A stretch of DNA of 29,552 bases. Source: a virus. Where the stretch lies: IMG/VR virus record IMGVR_UViG_3300020233_000005, positions 1-29,552 of that record; one strand, 5' to 3'. A program made the position numbers and the translations under genes. The notes beneath the pieces were generated by a model. The model saw only the letters and a program-made list of their open reading frames with translations. It was not told the DNA's origin and did no database searches. Shown here in pieces: positions 24,851-29,552 of this stretch (within the stretch, counting starts at the first letter, position 1; every line of letters starts with the position of its first letter).

Positions 24851-24951
24851 AATACATGATTTATGCTTGTTTTCTTGCTGTAGGTTTTGTGATAGGGTTA
24901 ACATATATGAACATGGCGTTAACAGAAGTAGTGTGTAATATTGGATTATGA
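24847..24951 (+). CDS. Very small membrane protein in lysis cassette, 34 residues
   Basis: The frame begins at ATG 24847, overlapping the amidase stop (ATGA), and ends at TGA 24949-24951, overlapping the next ATG the same way. The product is one hydrophobic span (MKYMIYACFLAVGFVIGLTY) and a short polar end. Two perfect four-base overlaps argue that it is genuine. A role in lysis timing (antiholin or holin partner) is possible. Confidence 0.6.
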   Translation: MKYMIYACFLAVGFVIGLTYMNMALTEVVCNIGL

Positions 24952-25124
24952 AAACACTTTTACAATCAAAGACATTTTGGAAAGCTGTAATTTTAGCTTT
25001 TACAGGTATTCTAACAGTCGCTTTAACAGAACTTAACTTAGTTGGTTACATCGCAATTGTTTCAGCAATTGCAGACGTAGCACTACGTTTAGTTACAACC
25101 AAGGGGATAGATAGTATTGCGTAG
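24948..25124 (+). CDS. Putative holin, 58 residues, two membrane spans
   Basis: SKTFWKAVILAFTGILTVAL opens the protein, a style I know from small phage holin-like proteins. Spans are about 12-27 and 32-48, and it ends LRLVTTKGIDSIA. It would form membrane lesions that release the amidase. The ATG overlaps the preceding stop (ATGA). It is the last gene of the operon, followed six bases later by the terminator stem. With 24075 and 24847 there are three candidates for the holin/antiholin roles. Confidence 0.68.
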   Translation: MKTLLQSKTFWKAVILAFTGILTVALTELNLVGYIAIVSAIADVALRLVTTKGIDSIA

Positions 25125-25129
25125 TATAA

Positions 25130-25158
25130 AAAAGACCGTCTTAATAAGACGGTCTTTT
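25130..25158. terminator. Bidirectional intrinsic terminator between convergent blocks
   Basis: A perfect 13-bp inverted repeat (AAAAGACCGTCTT with AAGACGGTCTTTT) surrounds a 3-base AAT loop. The GC-rich centre is GACCGTC, and a run of T follows on both strands (A-run from 25128 on the plus strand). It ends the late + operon and the minus operon alike. Confidence 0.92.
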
Positions 25159-25163
25159 GATAA

Positions 25164-25174
25164 GGATCACCTCC
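25164..25174 (+). other. Match to the 3' tail of 16S rRNA (GGATCACCTCC)
   Basis: Plus strand GGATCACCTCC equals the conserved end of bacterial 16S rRNA including the anti-SD. On the minus strand it reads GGAGGTGATCC, a full SD, overlapping the last codons and stop of the minus gene. No start codon with a usable frame follows it. It may be chance. Confidence 0.4.
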
Positions 25175-25340
25175 CTTCAGGCAAAACACAAACATTGTAT
25201 AGGTCCGGATTTTGCCAATCCTCCCAACATACCCATGAACATAGGTGGTTCCCCTTGCTGTCTTCATAGTCTATGCGACATGCACAGTCATAGTGTTGAC
25301 CACACTGTGCGCACTGAACCACGCGGACATAACTATCCAT
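25167..25340 (-). CDS. Cys-rich zinc-finger-like protein, 57 residues, strong SD
   Basis: From ATG 25340 the product has 57 residues with QCAQCGQHYDCACRID (residues 9-24) and LCSWVCWEDW (35-44), two cysteine clusters that could bind one zinc. It has no known family. The start is chosen because AGAGGTGG lies five bases before it (25346-25353), a real SD, whereas most genes in the window have none. By eye the gene is richer in GC than its neighbours, so it may have been acquired from elsewhere. A hairpin and a possible promoter lie just upstream on the minus strand. Confidence 0.7.
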   Translation of the reverse strand: MDSYVRVVQCAQCGQHYDCACRIDYEDSKGNHLCSWVCWEDWQNPDLYNVCVLPEGR

Positions 25341-25362
25341 TTTAACCACCTCTTTTCCTATA

Positions 25363-25390
25363 ATAACACCACCAAGAATGGTGGTGTTAT
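25363..25390 (-). promoter_or_regulatory. Leader hairpin that may mask the SD of the 25340 gene
   Basis: An 11-bp perfect stem (ATAACACCACC with GGTGGTGTTAT, 6-base loop) lies 10 bp upstream of the SD on the minus strand. The SD region contains GGTGGT, the same hexamer as one arm, so the ACCACC arm could pair with either. No T-run follows on the minus strand, so a terminator is less likely than an RNA switch. Confidence 0.5.
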
Positions 25391-25464
25391 CGAGTTAAGA
25401 TGTTGTGTGCTTGTTTATATACTCCGCAACCAGTCCAATTGTATTAGGTGTTACGGTTGTTTAT

Positions 25465-25494
25465 ATTGTAGCATATCTATCTATAACATCCCAA
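25465..25494 (-). promoter_or_regulatory. Possible minus-strand promoter for the Cys-rich gene
   Basis: Read on the minus strand, TTGGGA (25494-25489) and TACAAT (25470-25465) are 18 bp apart, with TGC before the -10. The leader to ATG 25340 would be about 118 bases and contain the hairpin. The -35 overlaps the end of the neighbouring gene. Only moderate consensus. Confidence 0.35.
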
Positions 25495-25723
25495 CATTGG
25501 CTTCTAAAATCTCCCTACTAACAATCATCTTCTTGGGGATTACCATATATGCACCTGCGTTTTCATCCTCTATAGCCATTGTAAGAGTGACAAACTCCTT
25601 TGTTTTTTTGACTAAGTAGCCCACCGTTTCTATCTCTACAAGAGTTTCCTCCTTTACTTTATCAAGGGACAACCACCCGTCATCGCCACAAGCGTCCTTC
25701 CATTTGATTTTTGTTATTTTCAT
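25481..25723 (-). CDS. Conserved-style phage protein of unknown function, 80 residues
   Basis: The sequence MKITKIKWKDACGDDGWLSL, then VEIETVGYLVKKTKEFVTLT and GAYMVIPKKMIVSREIL, matches the style of a small beta protein common in the early or accessory regions of many phages. I do not know its function. It starts two bases from the end of the DUF4406-like gene. The start has an AATTTAATT leader and no SD. Confidence 0.65.
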   Translation of the reverse strand: MKITKIKWKDACGDDGWLSLDKVKEETLVEIETVGYLVKKTKEFVTLTMAIEDENAGAYMVIPKKMIVSREILEANVGML

Positions 25724-25725
25724 AA

Positions 25726-26049
25726 TTAAATTACTGCTTTGAAGTCAGTACATATCTTTCCATAATTCTCAGCAATCAGGCGCTCTACTTTACATCCTCT
25801 AAATTCAGTGTAGTCATTTACGAAGAATACAATGTCCGCTCCTGCCATTATTTTTATTGACTCTCCTAGATACCACAATCTTATGTCGTCACCCTTTAGT
25901 GCAATTTCTTTGTCTGCACCATCTATAATACTATCAAGCAATTCCGCTTCTGGTAGTTTGACCTTAATTTGCTCAAACACTTTCTGCATTTCAGCACGCA
26001 CTTGTTCTGTACTTTTTGACTTCATTCCCATTGATATAAATACTTTCAT
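25726..26049 (-). CDS. DUF4406 / nucleoside 2-deoxyribosyltransferase-like protein
   Basis: From ATG 26049 (MKVFISMGMKSKSTEQVRAE) the product has 107 residues. It shows the KVFIS-GM-K opening, a middle DIRLWYLGESIKIMAGADIV, and the C-terminal EFRGCKVERLIAENYG typical of the DUF4406 group. That group has the Rossmann-like fold of nucleoside 2-deoxyribosyltransferases, enzymes that exchange bases on deoxynucleosides. In phages it is thought to act in nucleotide salvage or base modification, but activity is unproven. The frame from 26088 adds 13 residues (MKLSKKLKNKKYI) before this conserved start and is rejected. Confidence 0.78.
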   Translation of the reverse strand: MKVFISMGMKSKSTEQVRAEMQKVFEQIKVKLPEAELLDSIIDGADKEIALKGDDIRLWYLGESIKIMAGADIVFFVNDYTEFRGCKVERLIAENYGKICTDFKAVI

Positions 26050-26059
26050 AATATATTTC

Positions 26060-26278
26060 TTATTCTTTAACTTCTTTGATAATTTCATCTAGCTGGTCTT
26101 TAATTCTCGTTTCATCAACAACCATATCCCTAATCGCTTCTAGGATGGTGAGGGTGTTTTGGGTGTATTCAGCTAATGGTGTGTCTTCATGGACTACGAA
26201 CATTTTACCTGTGTAGTCTTTTGGCCATTGTTCAAACCTCTCCTCTCCCTCCCTAATCATTTTTGTAATCTTGTGCAT
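26060..26278 (-). CDS. Hypothetical protein, 72 residues, paralogue of the next gene
   Basis: MHKITKMIREGEERFEQ, then QNTLTILEAIRDMVVDE, then an acidic/basic helical end (IKDQLDEIIKEVKE). It is closely similar to the product of 26283-26552, which begins MHKITKQIKEGEDKFED and contains QNTLTLLEAIRDMVVAE. They arose by tandem duplication. No function is recognised. Mostly helical and charged, it could be a small host-takeover protein. Confidence 0.65.
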   Translation of the reverse strand: MHKITKMIREGEERFEQWPKDYTGKMFVVHEDTPLAEYTQNTLTILEAIRDMVVDETRIKDQLDEIIKEVKE

Positions 26279-26282
26279 ATTT

Positions 26283-26552
26283 TTACTTTAATTCTTTGAT
26301 AATAATTTCTAGCTGGACTTCGATGTCTTCTAGTGCCATATTGGTTGCCACGGCGAATTTTATATAATCGTCTTCTGCTTCATCATATATTTTTACTTTC
26401 TCAGCTACAACCATATCCCTAATCGCTTCTAGTAGGGTGAGGGTGTTTTGGTGTAAGTATTCTACATTTTTGTTTGGCTGTTCACCTGTTTTGTAAACAG
26501 TATCTTCAAACTTATCCTCTCCTTCTTTAATTTGTTTTGTTATCTTGTGCAT
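26283..26552 (-). CDS. Hypothetical protein, 89 residues, paralogue of 26060-26278
   Basis: It shares its opening and central motif with its neighbour but has a longer middle-to-end section (KVKIYDEAEDDYIKFAVATN) before a similar LEIIIKELK end. The two copies differ mostly after the shared LEAIRDMVV core. It has no SD; the leader is TTTAATAAAAAAT. The gene upstream (26527-26676) overlaps it by 26 bases. Confidence 0.65.
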   Translation of the reverse strand: MHKITKQIKEGEDKFEDTVYKTGEQPNKNVEYLHQNTLTLLEAIRDMVVAEKVKIYDEAEDDYIKFAVATNMALEDIEVQLEIIIKELK

Positions 26553-26676
26553 ATTTTTTATTAAACTTATCTATCTCACTTTGTACAGCTTCATCAGTCG
26601 GGTGAAACAACCTTACTTTTCCTAGTGTTTTCAATTTGAACTCAAGAAAATCTTTGAGTATTTGTTCCTCGGTCAT
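26527..26676 (-). CDS. Small hypothetical protein, 49 residues
   Basis: ATG 26676 overlaps the stop of the methyltransferase gene as ATGA. The frame runs 49 codons (MTEEQILKDFLEFKLKTLGK to KYAQDNKTN) and ends inside the next gene. It is charged and helical, with no recognised family. The four-base stop/start overlap and the use of an otherwise empty stretch support it as a real gene. Confidence 0.6.
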   Translation of the reverse strand: MTEEQILKDFLEFKLKTLGKVRLFHPTDEAVQSEIDKFNKKYAQDNKTN

Positions 26677-27224
26677 ATCTTTATTTCAACTGTTACAAAC
26701 GTATCATTCTTACTCCCTCCATGCGCCACAGCCATTATTTCTACAATACGAAATCCCCGGGCTTTCCCGAAACCATTGGTATTCCAACCAAACGATATAG
26801 CATGCCCACCAGATTCAATCTTCTCACACATATTACTTTTTATACTTTCGTAAAACTTCATTGAAGACTCTTCTTTTGTAAAATCCATTCCGAGTTTTTT
26901 ATAATGTTGTTTAATTTGTGTGAATGAGTATGGTGGGTCATAAAGTATTCCTGCATATTTTCCAGTTAGTTCGGCCGTAAAATCGCGAGCATCCATACAA
27001 AACTTTGCTTTTCTATCAGGATTGTGATCATTCGTTATCTCTGCCGGGCTGTACTTTCCTGCAAATGGGTCAACCCAATTCTTACCATTGCCTACATATT
27101 TTTCAAGTAAAACTTGAATTGGGTGTATAGAAAAAGTCCAAGCACAAGGCATCGCCCAAACACGACTAAACTTTATGTCTATTTCTTCAAACTTTCCTTT
27201 ATATAATTGTGCCACCTTTTTCAT
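26673..27224 (-). CDS. Adenine-specific DNA methyltransferase-like protein
   Basis: This 183-residue protein carries DPFAG at 52-56, a glycine-containing motif I-like SAM-binding loop, and DPPY at 96-99, the catalytic motif IV of N6-adenine methyltransferases, in the I-then-IV order. It is short for the class and no clear target-recognition domain is seen. It may modify phage DNA to evade host restriction, or act on host DNA. It overlaps the upstream gene by 26 bases and the downstream one by four. Confidence 0.75.
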   Translation of the reverse strand: MKKVAQLYKGKFEEIDIKFSRVWAMPCAWTFSIHPIQVLLEKYVGNGKNWVDPFAGKYSPAEITNDHNPDRKAKFCMDARDFTAELTGKYAGILYDPPYSFTQIKQHYKKLGMDFTKEESSMKFYESIKSNMCEKIESGGHAISFGWNTNGFGKARGFRIVEIMAVAHGGSKNDTFVTVEIKI

Positions 27225-27609
27225 ACCAGTCTATTAACTTACACATAACGTCCATATCGTAGTTTGCTACATATTCTTCTCTCTCCCTCGCTCCCTGCTC
27301 TTTTGCTTTTACTTCAACTTGACACATTTTCCATTTAATAAGCTCTAAGGTGTCAGGAGTGGTAAGTTTTCTTTCAGGAAAAGCCACATGCCATTCAGTA
27401 TCCCAACTTTTGATACGGTCACGAAGTAGTTTTGTAGATGACCAACCTTCGTCTATTCCCTGCTCTTTCGCTTTTGTGAGGGCTTGTTTGAGCCAATCTA
27501 TTGTTGTCTTTGTTTTATCGTCTGGAAAGAACATACCATTTTCACATTCACCATTTCCAAACTTGTCTGTAAACTCCTCCGCCATTTCTTCTATGCTATT
27601 TGTTTTCAT
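27199..27609 (-). CDS. Hypothetical charged helical protein, 136 residues
   Basis: It opens MKTNSIEEMAEEFTDKFGNG and has two AKEQG motifs (residues about 47-51 and 102-106), then a hydrophobic DWYEKGGTII end. Mostly helical. No family is recognised. Its 3' end overlaps the methyltransferase gene by 26 bases, which hints at joint expression. The leader before ATG 27609 is TTGAGTAATT, without SD. Confidence 0.6.
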   Translation of the reverse strand: MKTNSIEEMAEEFTDKFGNGECENGMFFPDDKTKTTIDWLKQALTKAKEQGIDEGWSSTKLLRDRIKSWDTEWHVAFPERKLTTPDTLELIKWKMCQVEVKAKEQGAREREEYVANYDMDVMCKLIDWYEKGGTII

Positions 27610-27639
27610 AATTACTCAATTAACTTATAATCTCGTTAC

Positions 27640-27963
27640 CTAAGCAAACCCGTTACCTTTTTCTATTAACACCCACTGGTTTTTATCTTGGCGTTGGTAT
27701 ACAGCACTACGTAGTGGTAATTCTAAAACAAAACGCCAATCTGCTGTTGGTTCTTTCAGTGCCATTCTCTCAAAACGTAGTAGACTTTCTGCTGTTTCCC
27801 ATTTTTGATTTGGGTCTGCTCTATAAACTAACTCTTTATTTTTTTCTATATAAGCATCTCCGAAACCTGCAATTATTTTTGTGTCCATAGGCAGTACAGT
27901 ATCGTCTACTCTACATGTACCGCAAGTATGTGAACCTGTTGTGAGTGGTTTCTTTTTTTTCAT
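27640..27963 (-). CDS. Hypothetical protein with CxxC motif, 107 residues
   Basis: A lysine-rich head (MKKKKPL) leads into SHTCGTCRVDDTVLPMDTKI. CGTC (residues 14-17) is a metal- or redox-type pair, but no second pair is seen. The rest is an alpha/beta domain (NQKWETAESLLRFERMALKE; WRFVLELPLRSAVYQRQDKN). No function is recognised. Its start lies at the end of the duplicated 76-bp segment and so borrows the original leader (GGATAAATT) from the copied gene. Confidence 0.6.
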   Translation of the reverse strand: MKKKKPLTTGSHTCGTCRVDDTVLPMDTKIIAGFGDAYIEKNKELVYRADPNQKWETAESLLRFERMALKEPTADWRFVLELPLRSAVYQRQDKNQWVLIEKGNGFA

Positions 27964-28036
27964 AATTTATCCTTTACTTAATAACTTTTTAGCTTCGCCT
28001 ATGGCATATGTCATAGTATCTAAGATGTCATACCAT
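27961..28036 (-). pseudogene. 76-bp duplicate of the 3' end of gene 28529-28762
   Basis: This segment matches 28523-28598 with five mismatches in 76 bp. Read on the minus strand it still encodes a relic DILDTMTYAIGEAKKLLSKG plus stop and the following ATT-ATG, against DILGAMTYAIGEAKKLLSKG in the parent. An in-frame TAA precedes the relic, so it is no longer a gene. The last codons and stop of gene 28028-28525 also fall within it, in another frame. Confidence 0.85.
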
Positions 28037-28525
28037 TAACTTATAACGCTTGCCCTCTACAGTGATAATATCATTGCTTTTGACATCCTCTGGCCTGATA
28101 CCTGTAATGTACGTGAAGCCTTCCCAAGAGAAAAATGGGATGTCTAGGTACTCCTGCTGTTCCTCTGGTGTGAGCTTGTTCCACATCTTCTTGAACGCTG
28201 GTGTATAACGAGTTTTGTAACTTTCTGATGAGTCAAACTCTAGTTTGTGGTAAATCCTTTTAATGTCAAAGTATTCTTCCTTAGTAACCTGCTTATTGAA
28301 CACTCTGTATCGTGGCTGTTGGAATGACTTATCATCGTTGTACTCTTCTGACCAGCAGAAGTAGTTGTACTCTGTCATTTTTAGATTTTTACAAGAGGTG
28401 CAATAGATGCAATAGGTGCAAGAGTCGCAAGAGTTGCAAAAGTCGCAAGAGTTGCAATAGGTGCAAGAGGTGCAATAGATGCAATAGATGCAAAAGTCGC
28501 AATCTATGTTTGTTTTTTCATTCAT
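28028..28525 (-). CDS. Cysteine tripeptide-repeat protein, 165 residues
   Basis: Residues 9-45 contain 13 cysteines at an exact period of three (pattern x-Tyr/Ser/Phe-Cys, as in CDFCIYCIYCTSC). The remainder is an ordinary globular domain (YRVFNKQVTKEEYFDIKRIY; FKKMWNKLTPEEQQEYLDIP; ITVEGKRYKLMV). A period of three could give a left-handed or ladder-like helix with a line of cysteines that binds metal or forms disulfides. This is inference. It is not a standard zinc finger. There is no signal peptide, and it may act in the reducing cytoplasm. The gene is a cassette between two copies of a 76-bp direct repeat. Confidence 0.75.
   Translation of the reverse strand: MNEKTNIDCDFCIYCIYCTSCTYCNSCDFCNSCDSCTYCIYCTSCKNLKMTEYNYFCWSEEYNDDKSFQQPRYRVFNKQVTKEEYFDIKRIYHKLEFDSSESYKTRYTPAFKKMWNKLTPEEQQEYLDIPFFSWEGFTYITGIRPEDVKSNDIITVEGKRYKLMV
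28391..28501 (-). repeat. Imperfect 9-bp tandem repeats encoding x-x-Cys units
   Basis: The plus strand shows a GCA/CGC-type nonamer (GCAATAGAT, GCAAGAGTT and variants) repeated with almost no break over 111 bp. The Cys codon position is fixed, while the two other residues vary among Tyr, Ser, Phe, Thr, Asn, Ile and Asp. Unit copies differ by only a few bases, as expected when repeats expand and drift. Confidence 0.85.
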
Positions 28526-28598
28526 AATTTATCCTTTACTTAATAACTTTTTAGCTTCACCTATGGCATATGTCATAGCGCCTAAGATGTCACACCAT
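28523..28598. repeat. Parent copy of the 76-bp direct repeat
   Basis: This copy contains the ATG of gene 28028-28525 and the last codons of gene 28529-28762. The other copy is at 27961-28036, in the same orientation. The two flank the Cys-repeat gene. Confidence 0.85.
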
Positions 28599-28762
28599 CT
28601 GTCAATGTAATCCAGCCCCCTGTTTCTGAATAGCCACTGTTTGGGTACAAACTTCTGCCCGTCAAACTCCACAAGAGTTATCTTCTTCTCTATGTAGTCA
28701 ATTTTTACAGTTACTTCTACCCCATCATATGTGTATGTGTTTATTTCGAGTCGTTTTTTCAT
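28529..28762 (-). CDS. Hypothetical protein, 77 residues
   Basis: A small beta-rich basic protein: MKKRLEINTYTYDGVEVTVK, then KKITLVEFDGQKFVPKQWLF and a helical end (DRWCDILGAMTYAIGEAKK). No function is recognised. The C-terminal 21 codons exist again as a decayed copy at 27961-28036. It stops three bases before the Cys-repeat gene. Confidence 0.6.
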   Translation of the reverse strand: MKKRLEINTYTYDGVEVTVKIDYIEKKITLVEFDGQKFVPKQWLFRNRGLDYIDRWCDILGAMTYAIGEAKKLLSKG

Positions 28763-28768
28763 ATCTAC

Positions 28769-29431
28769 TTAACTAATTCGATTAACTGCTATATCGTAGT
28801 ACCCTTTGTCCATTTCAATACCTATACCACGTCTATTGAGGTTCTGGCACGCTAGGAGTGTCGTGCCTGAACCCATTGTGAAGTCCAATACAAGTTCATC
28901 TTCGTCGGTATATGTCTTTATAAGATATTCCATGAGTGATACTGGTTTTTGGGTGGGGTGGAAATTAGATTTTAGTATATCTCTATTAAACTCAAGTAAC
29001 TGAATTGGAAACCTTGTTCTATCATCTCTATACGAAGTTGGAATACCATTGTTATTACCAATTAACTTACCAAAAGTTCCGTTTTTAATTTTGTTAGTTC
29101 TCAACTTTCCAGTATGTTTACTTTTTTGTGGGTTATATAAACATTGTTTTTTGTAAAACACAGAAATAGTTTCAATTACTTTTCCAGCTCTTCTTTTAAC
29201 TTGAAAAATATTAGTTGGTCTTTCTTTTTTCCAATACCAATCATACTTATAATTCTTAATATTGCTCATTCTTAATGCGCTTGAAAAGGGTTCACTACCA
29301 AATAACACTATCGCTCCATTTGGTTTGATAAGCTTGTTTAATCTCTCCCACATTGGTTCAAAAGGTATAACACTATCCCACTTACACGCAGTCGTCCCGT
29401 CAATAAGGGGGGTCGCAGATGATTGCATCAA
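28769..29431 (-). CDS. DNA methyltransferase (N4/N6, beta order), C-terminal part after frameshift
   Basis: The product contains TTACKWDSVIPFEPMW and KPNGAIVLFGSEPFSSALRM, then HPTQKPVSLMEYLIKTYTDE and DFTMGSGTTLLAC, the SAM-binding motif I, near the C-terminus. This is the arrangement of beta-type N6/N4 methyltransferases of the D12-like or Methyltransf N6/N4 family. The catalytic DPPY lies upstream in a different frame (29400-29525). The reading frames join at about 29400. The first 11 or so residues listed from ATG 29431 are out of the natural frame. Intact length would be about 250 residues. Confidence 0.72.
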   Translation of the reverse strand: MMQSSATPLIDGTTACKWDSVIPFEPMWERLNKLIKPNGAIVLFGSEPFSSALRMSNIKNYKYDWYWKKERPTNIFQVKRRAGKVIETISVFYKKQCLYNPQKSKHTGKLRTNKIKNGTFGKLIGNNNGIPTSYRDDRTRFPIQLLEFNRDILKSNFHPTQKPVSLMEYLIKTYTDEDELVLDFTMGSGTTLLACQNLNRRGIGIEMDKGYYDIAVNRIS

Positions 29432-29525
29432 CGGTTATACCCTCAGCAATCAACTTATCCATCTCTTCAAGAGCGTCACCTTGGATAAGTCTGCAAACAC
29501 CCCCCTTTTTTTTATTATTATTCAT
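29400..29525 (-). pseudogene. N-terminal fragment of the same methyltransferase
   Basis: ATG 29525 opens MNNNKKKGGVCRLIQGDALE and continues to VDAIICDPPY, immediately followed by TGA (29402-29400). LIQGDALEEM and DPPY are the expected start of a beta-type methyltransferase, and the missing TTACKWD continues in the +1 frame. An extra T after the TAT of DPPY would explain the break. The region also has A8 and G6 runs near the start and C6 within the DPPY codons, tracts prone to indels. Sequencing error, a phase-variable gene and a dead gene all remain possible. Confidence 0.7.
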
Positions 29526-29552
29526 AAATAAAGTATTTACTTAAATTGTTTT

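Noticed and set aside
28391-28501. Short tandem repeat considered as a CRISPR or iteron array
   Set aside because: The unit is 9 bp with no spacers and encodes a continuous frame.
29400-29402. UGA read as glycine (Gracilibacteria code), giving DPPYG
   Set aside because: The following codons do not continue the methyltransferase, and many other genes here end in TGA with tight overlaps, so UGA is a stop.
29398-29414. Programmed +1 frameshift like that of release factor 2
   Set aside because: UAU-UGA-C resembles the RF2 stop context, but Tyr-tRNA could not re-pair in the +1 frame and there is no spaced SD upstream.
1-29552. Terminal repeats at the window ends
   Set aside because: The first and last hundred bases show no shared sequence by eye, so completeness of the genome cannot be claimed.

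Overview
The window reads as most of the late region, plus part of the opposing gene block, of a tailed double-stranded DNA phage with a moderately AT-rich genome. The late gene order is terminase small and large subunits, portal, scaffold, HK97-fold major capsid protein, head-tail adaptor, tail structure and fibres, two large internal (ejection-type) proteins, receptor-binding proteins and lysis. I see no tape measure, sheath or tail-tube genes, so a short-tailed (podovirus-like) particle is the best inference. No integrase, repressor, replication gene, tRNA or CRISPR array was recognised.

Host: nearly every gene lacks a Shine-Dalgarno (SD) sequence and has an AT-rich stretch before its ATG. 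Likely promoters nevertheless carry clear sigma70-type TATAAT boxes. The large secreted fibre gene (21153-23726) has the TTDSTYDLGS-type opening and the PDGTC...VTCP ending I associate with Candidate Phyla Radiation (Patescibacteria) surface proteins. A Patescibacteria host is therefore my first guess. Bacteroidota, which also lack SD sites, is the main alternative.

Layout of the + strand (1-25124). Four transcription units can be proposed, because four promoters sit so close to the first start codon that the mRNA would have almost no leader: (1) 171-4917, packaging and portal; (2) 4984-14071, scaffold, capsid, adaptor, tail and fibres; (3) 14082-20229, internal proteins; (4) 20251-25124, fibre base, secreted adhesin, a second exported protein and a lysis cassette, with most genes joined by ATGA overlaps. 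A perfect 13-bp inverted repeat at 25130-25158 is a terminator, probably bidirectional, between this block and the convergent minus-strand block.

The minus-strand block (29525 down to 25167) is a series of small accessory genes: a frameshifted DNA methyltransferase, a protein with 13 cysteines at a strict three-residue period, an unknown flanked by a 76-bp duplication, a second DPPY methyltransferase, tandem paralogues, a DUF4406-like nucleotide-metabolism protein, and an SD-led zinc-finger-like protein of different composition.

Most interesting points: the capsid gene has no ATG, GTG or TTG at its true N-terminus and lies behind two stacked stem-loops; an A-B-C alternative-pairing element follows it; probable leaderless operons; a cysteine tripeptide-repeat protein in a cassette flanked by direct repeats; a secreted phage protein sharing 17-residue repeats with the tail fibre; and several small genes (34-58 aa) easily missed by gene callers.
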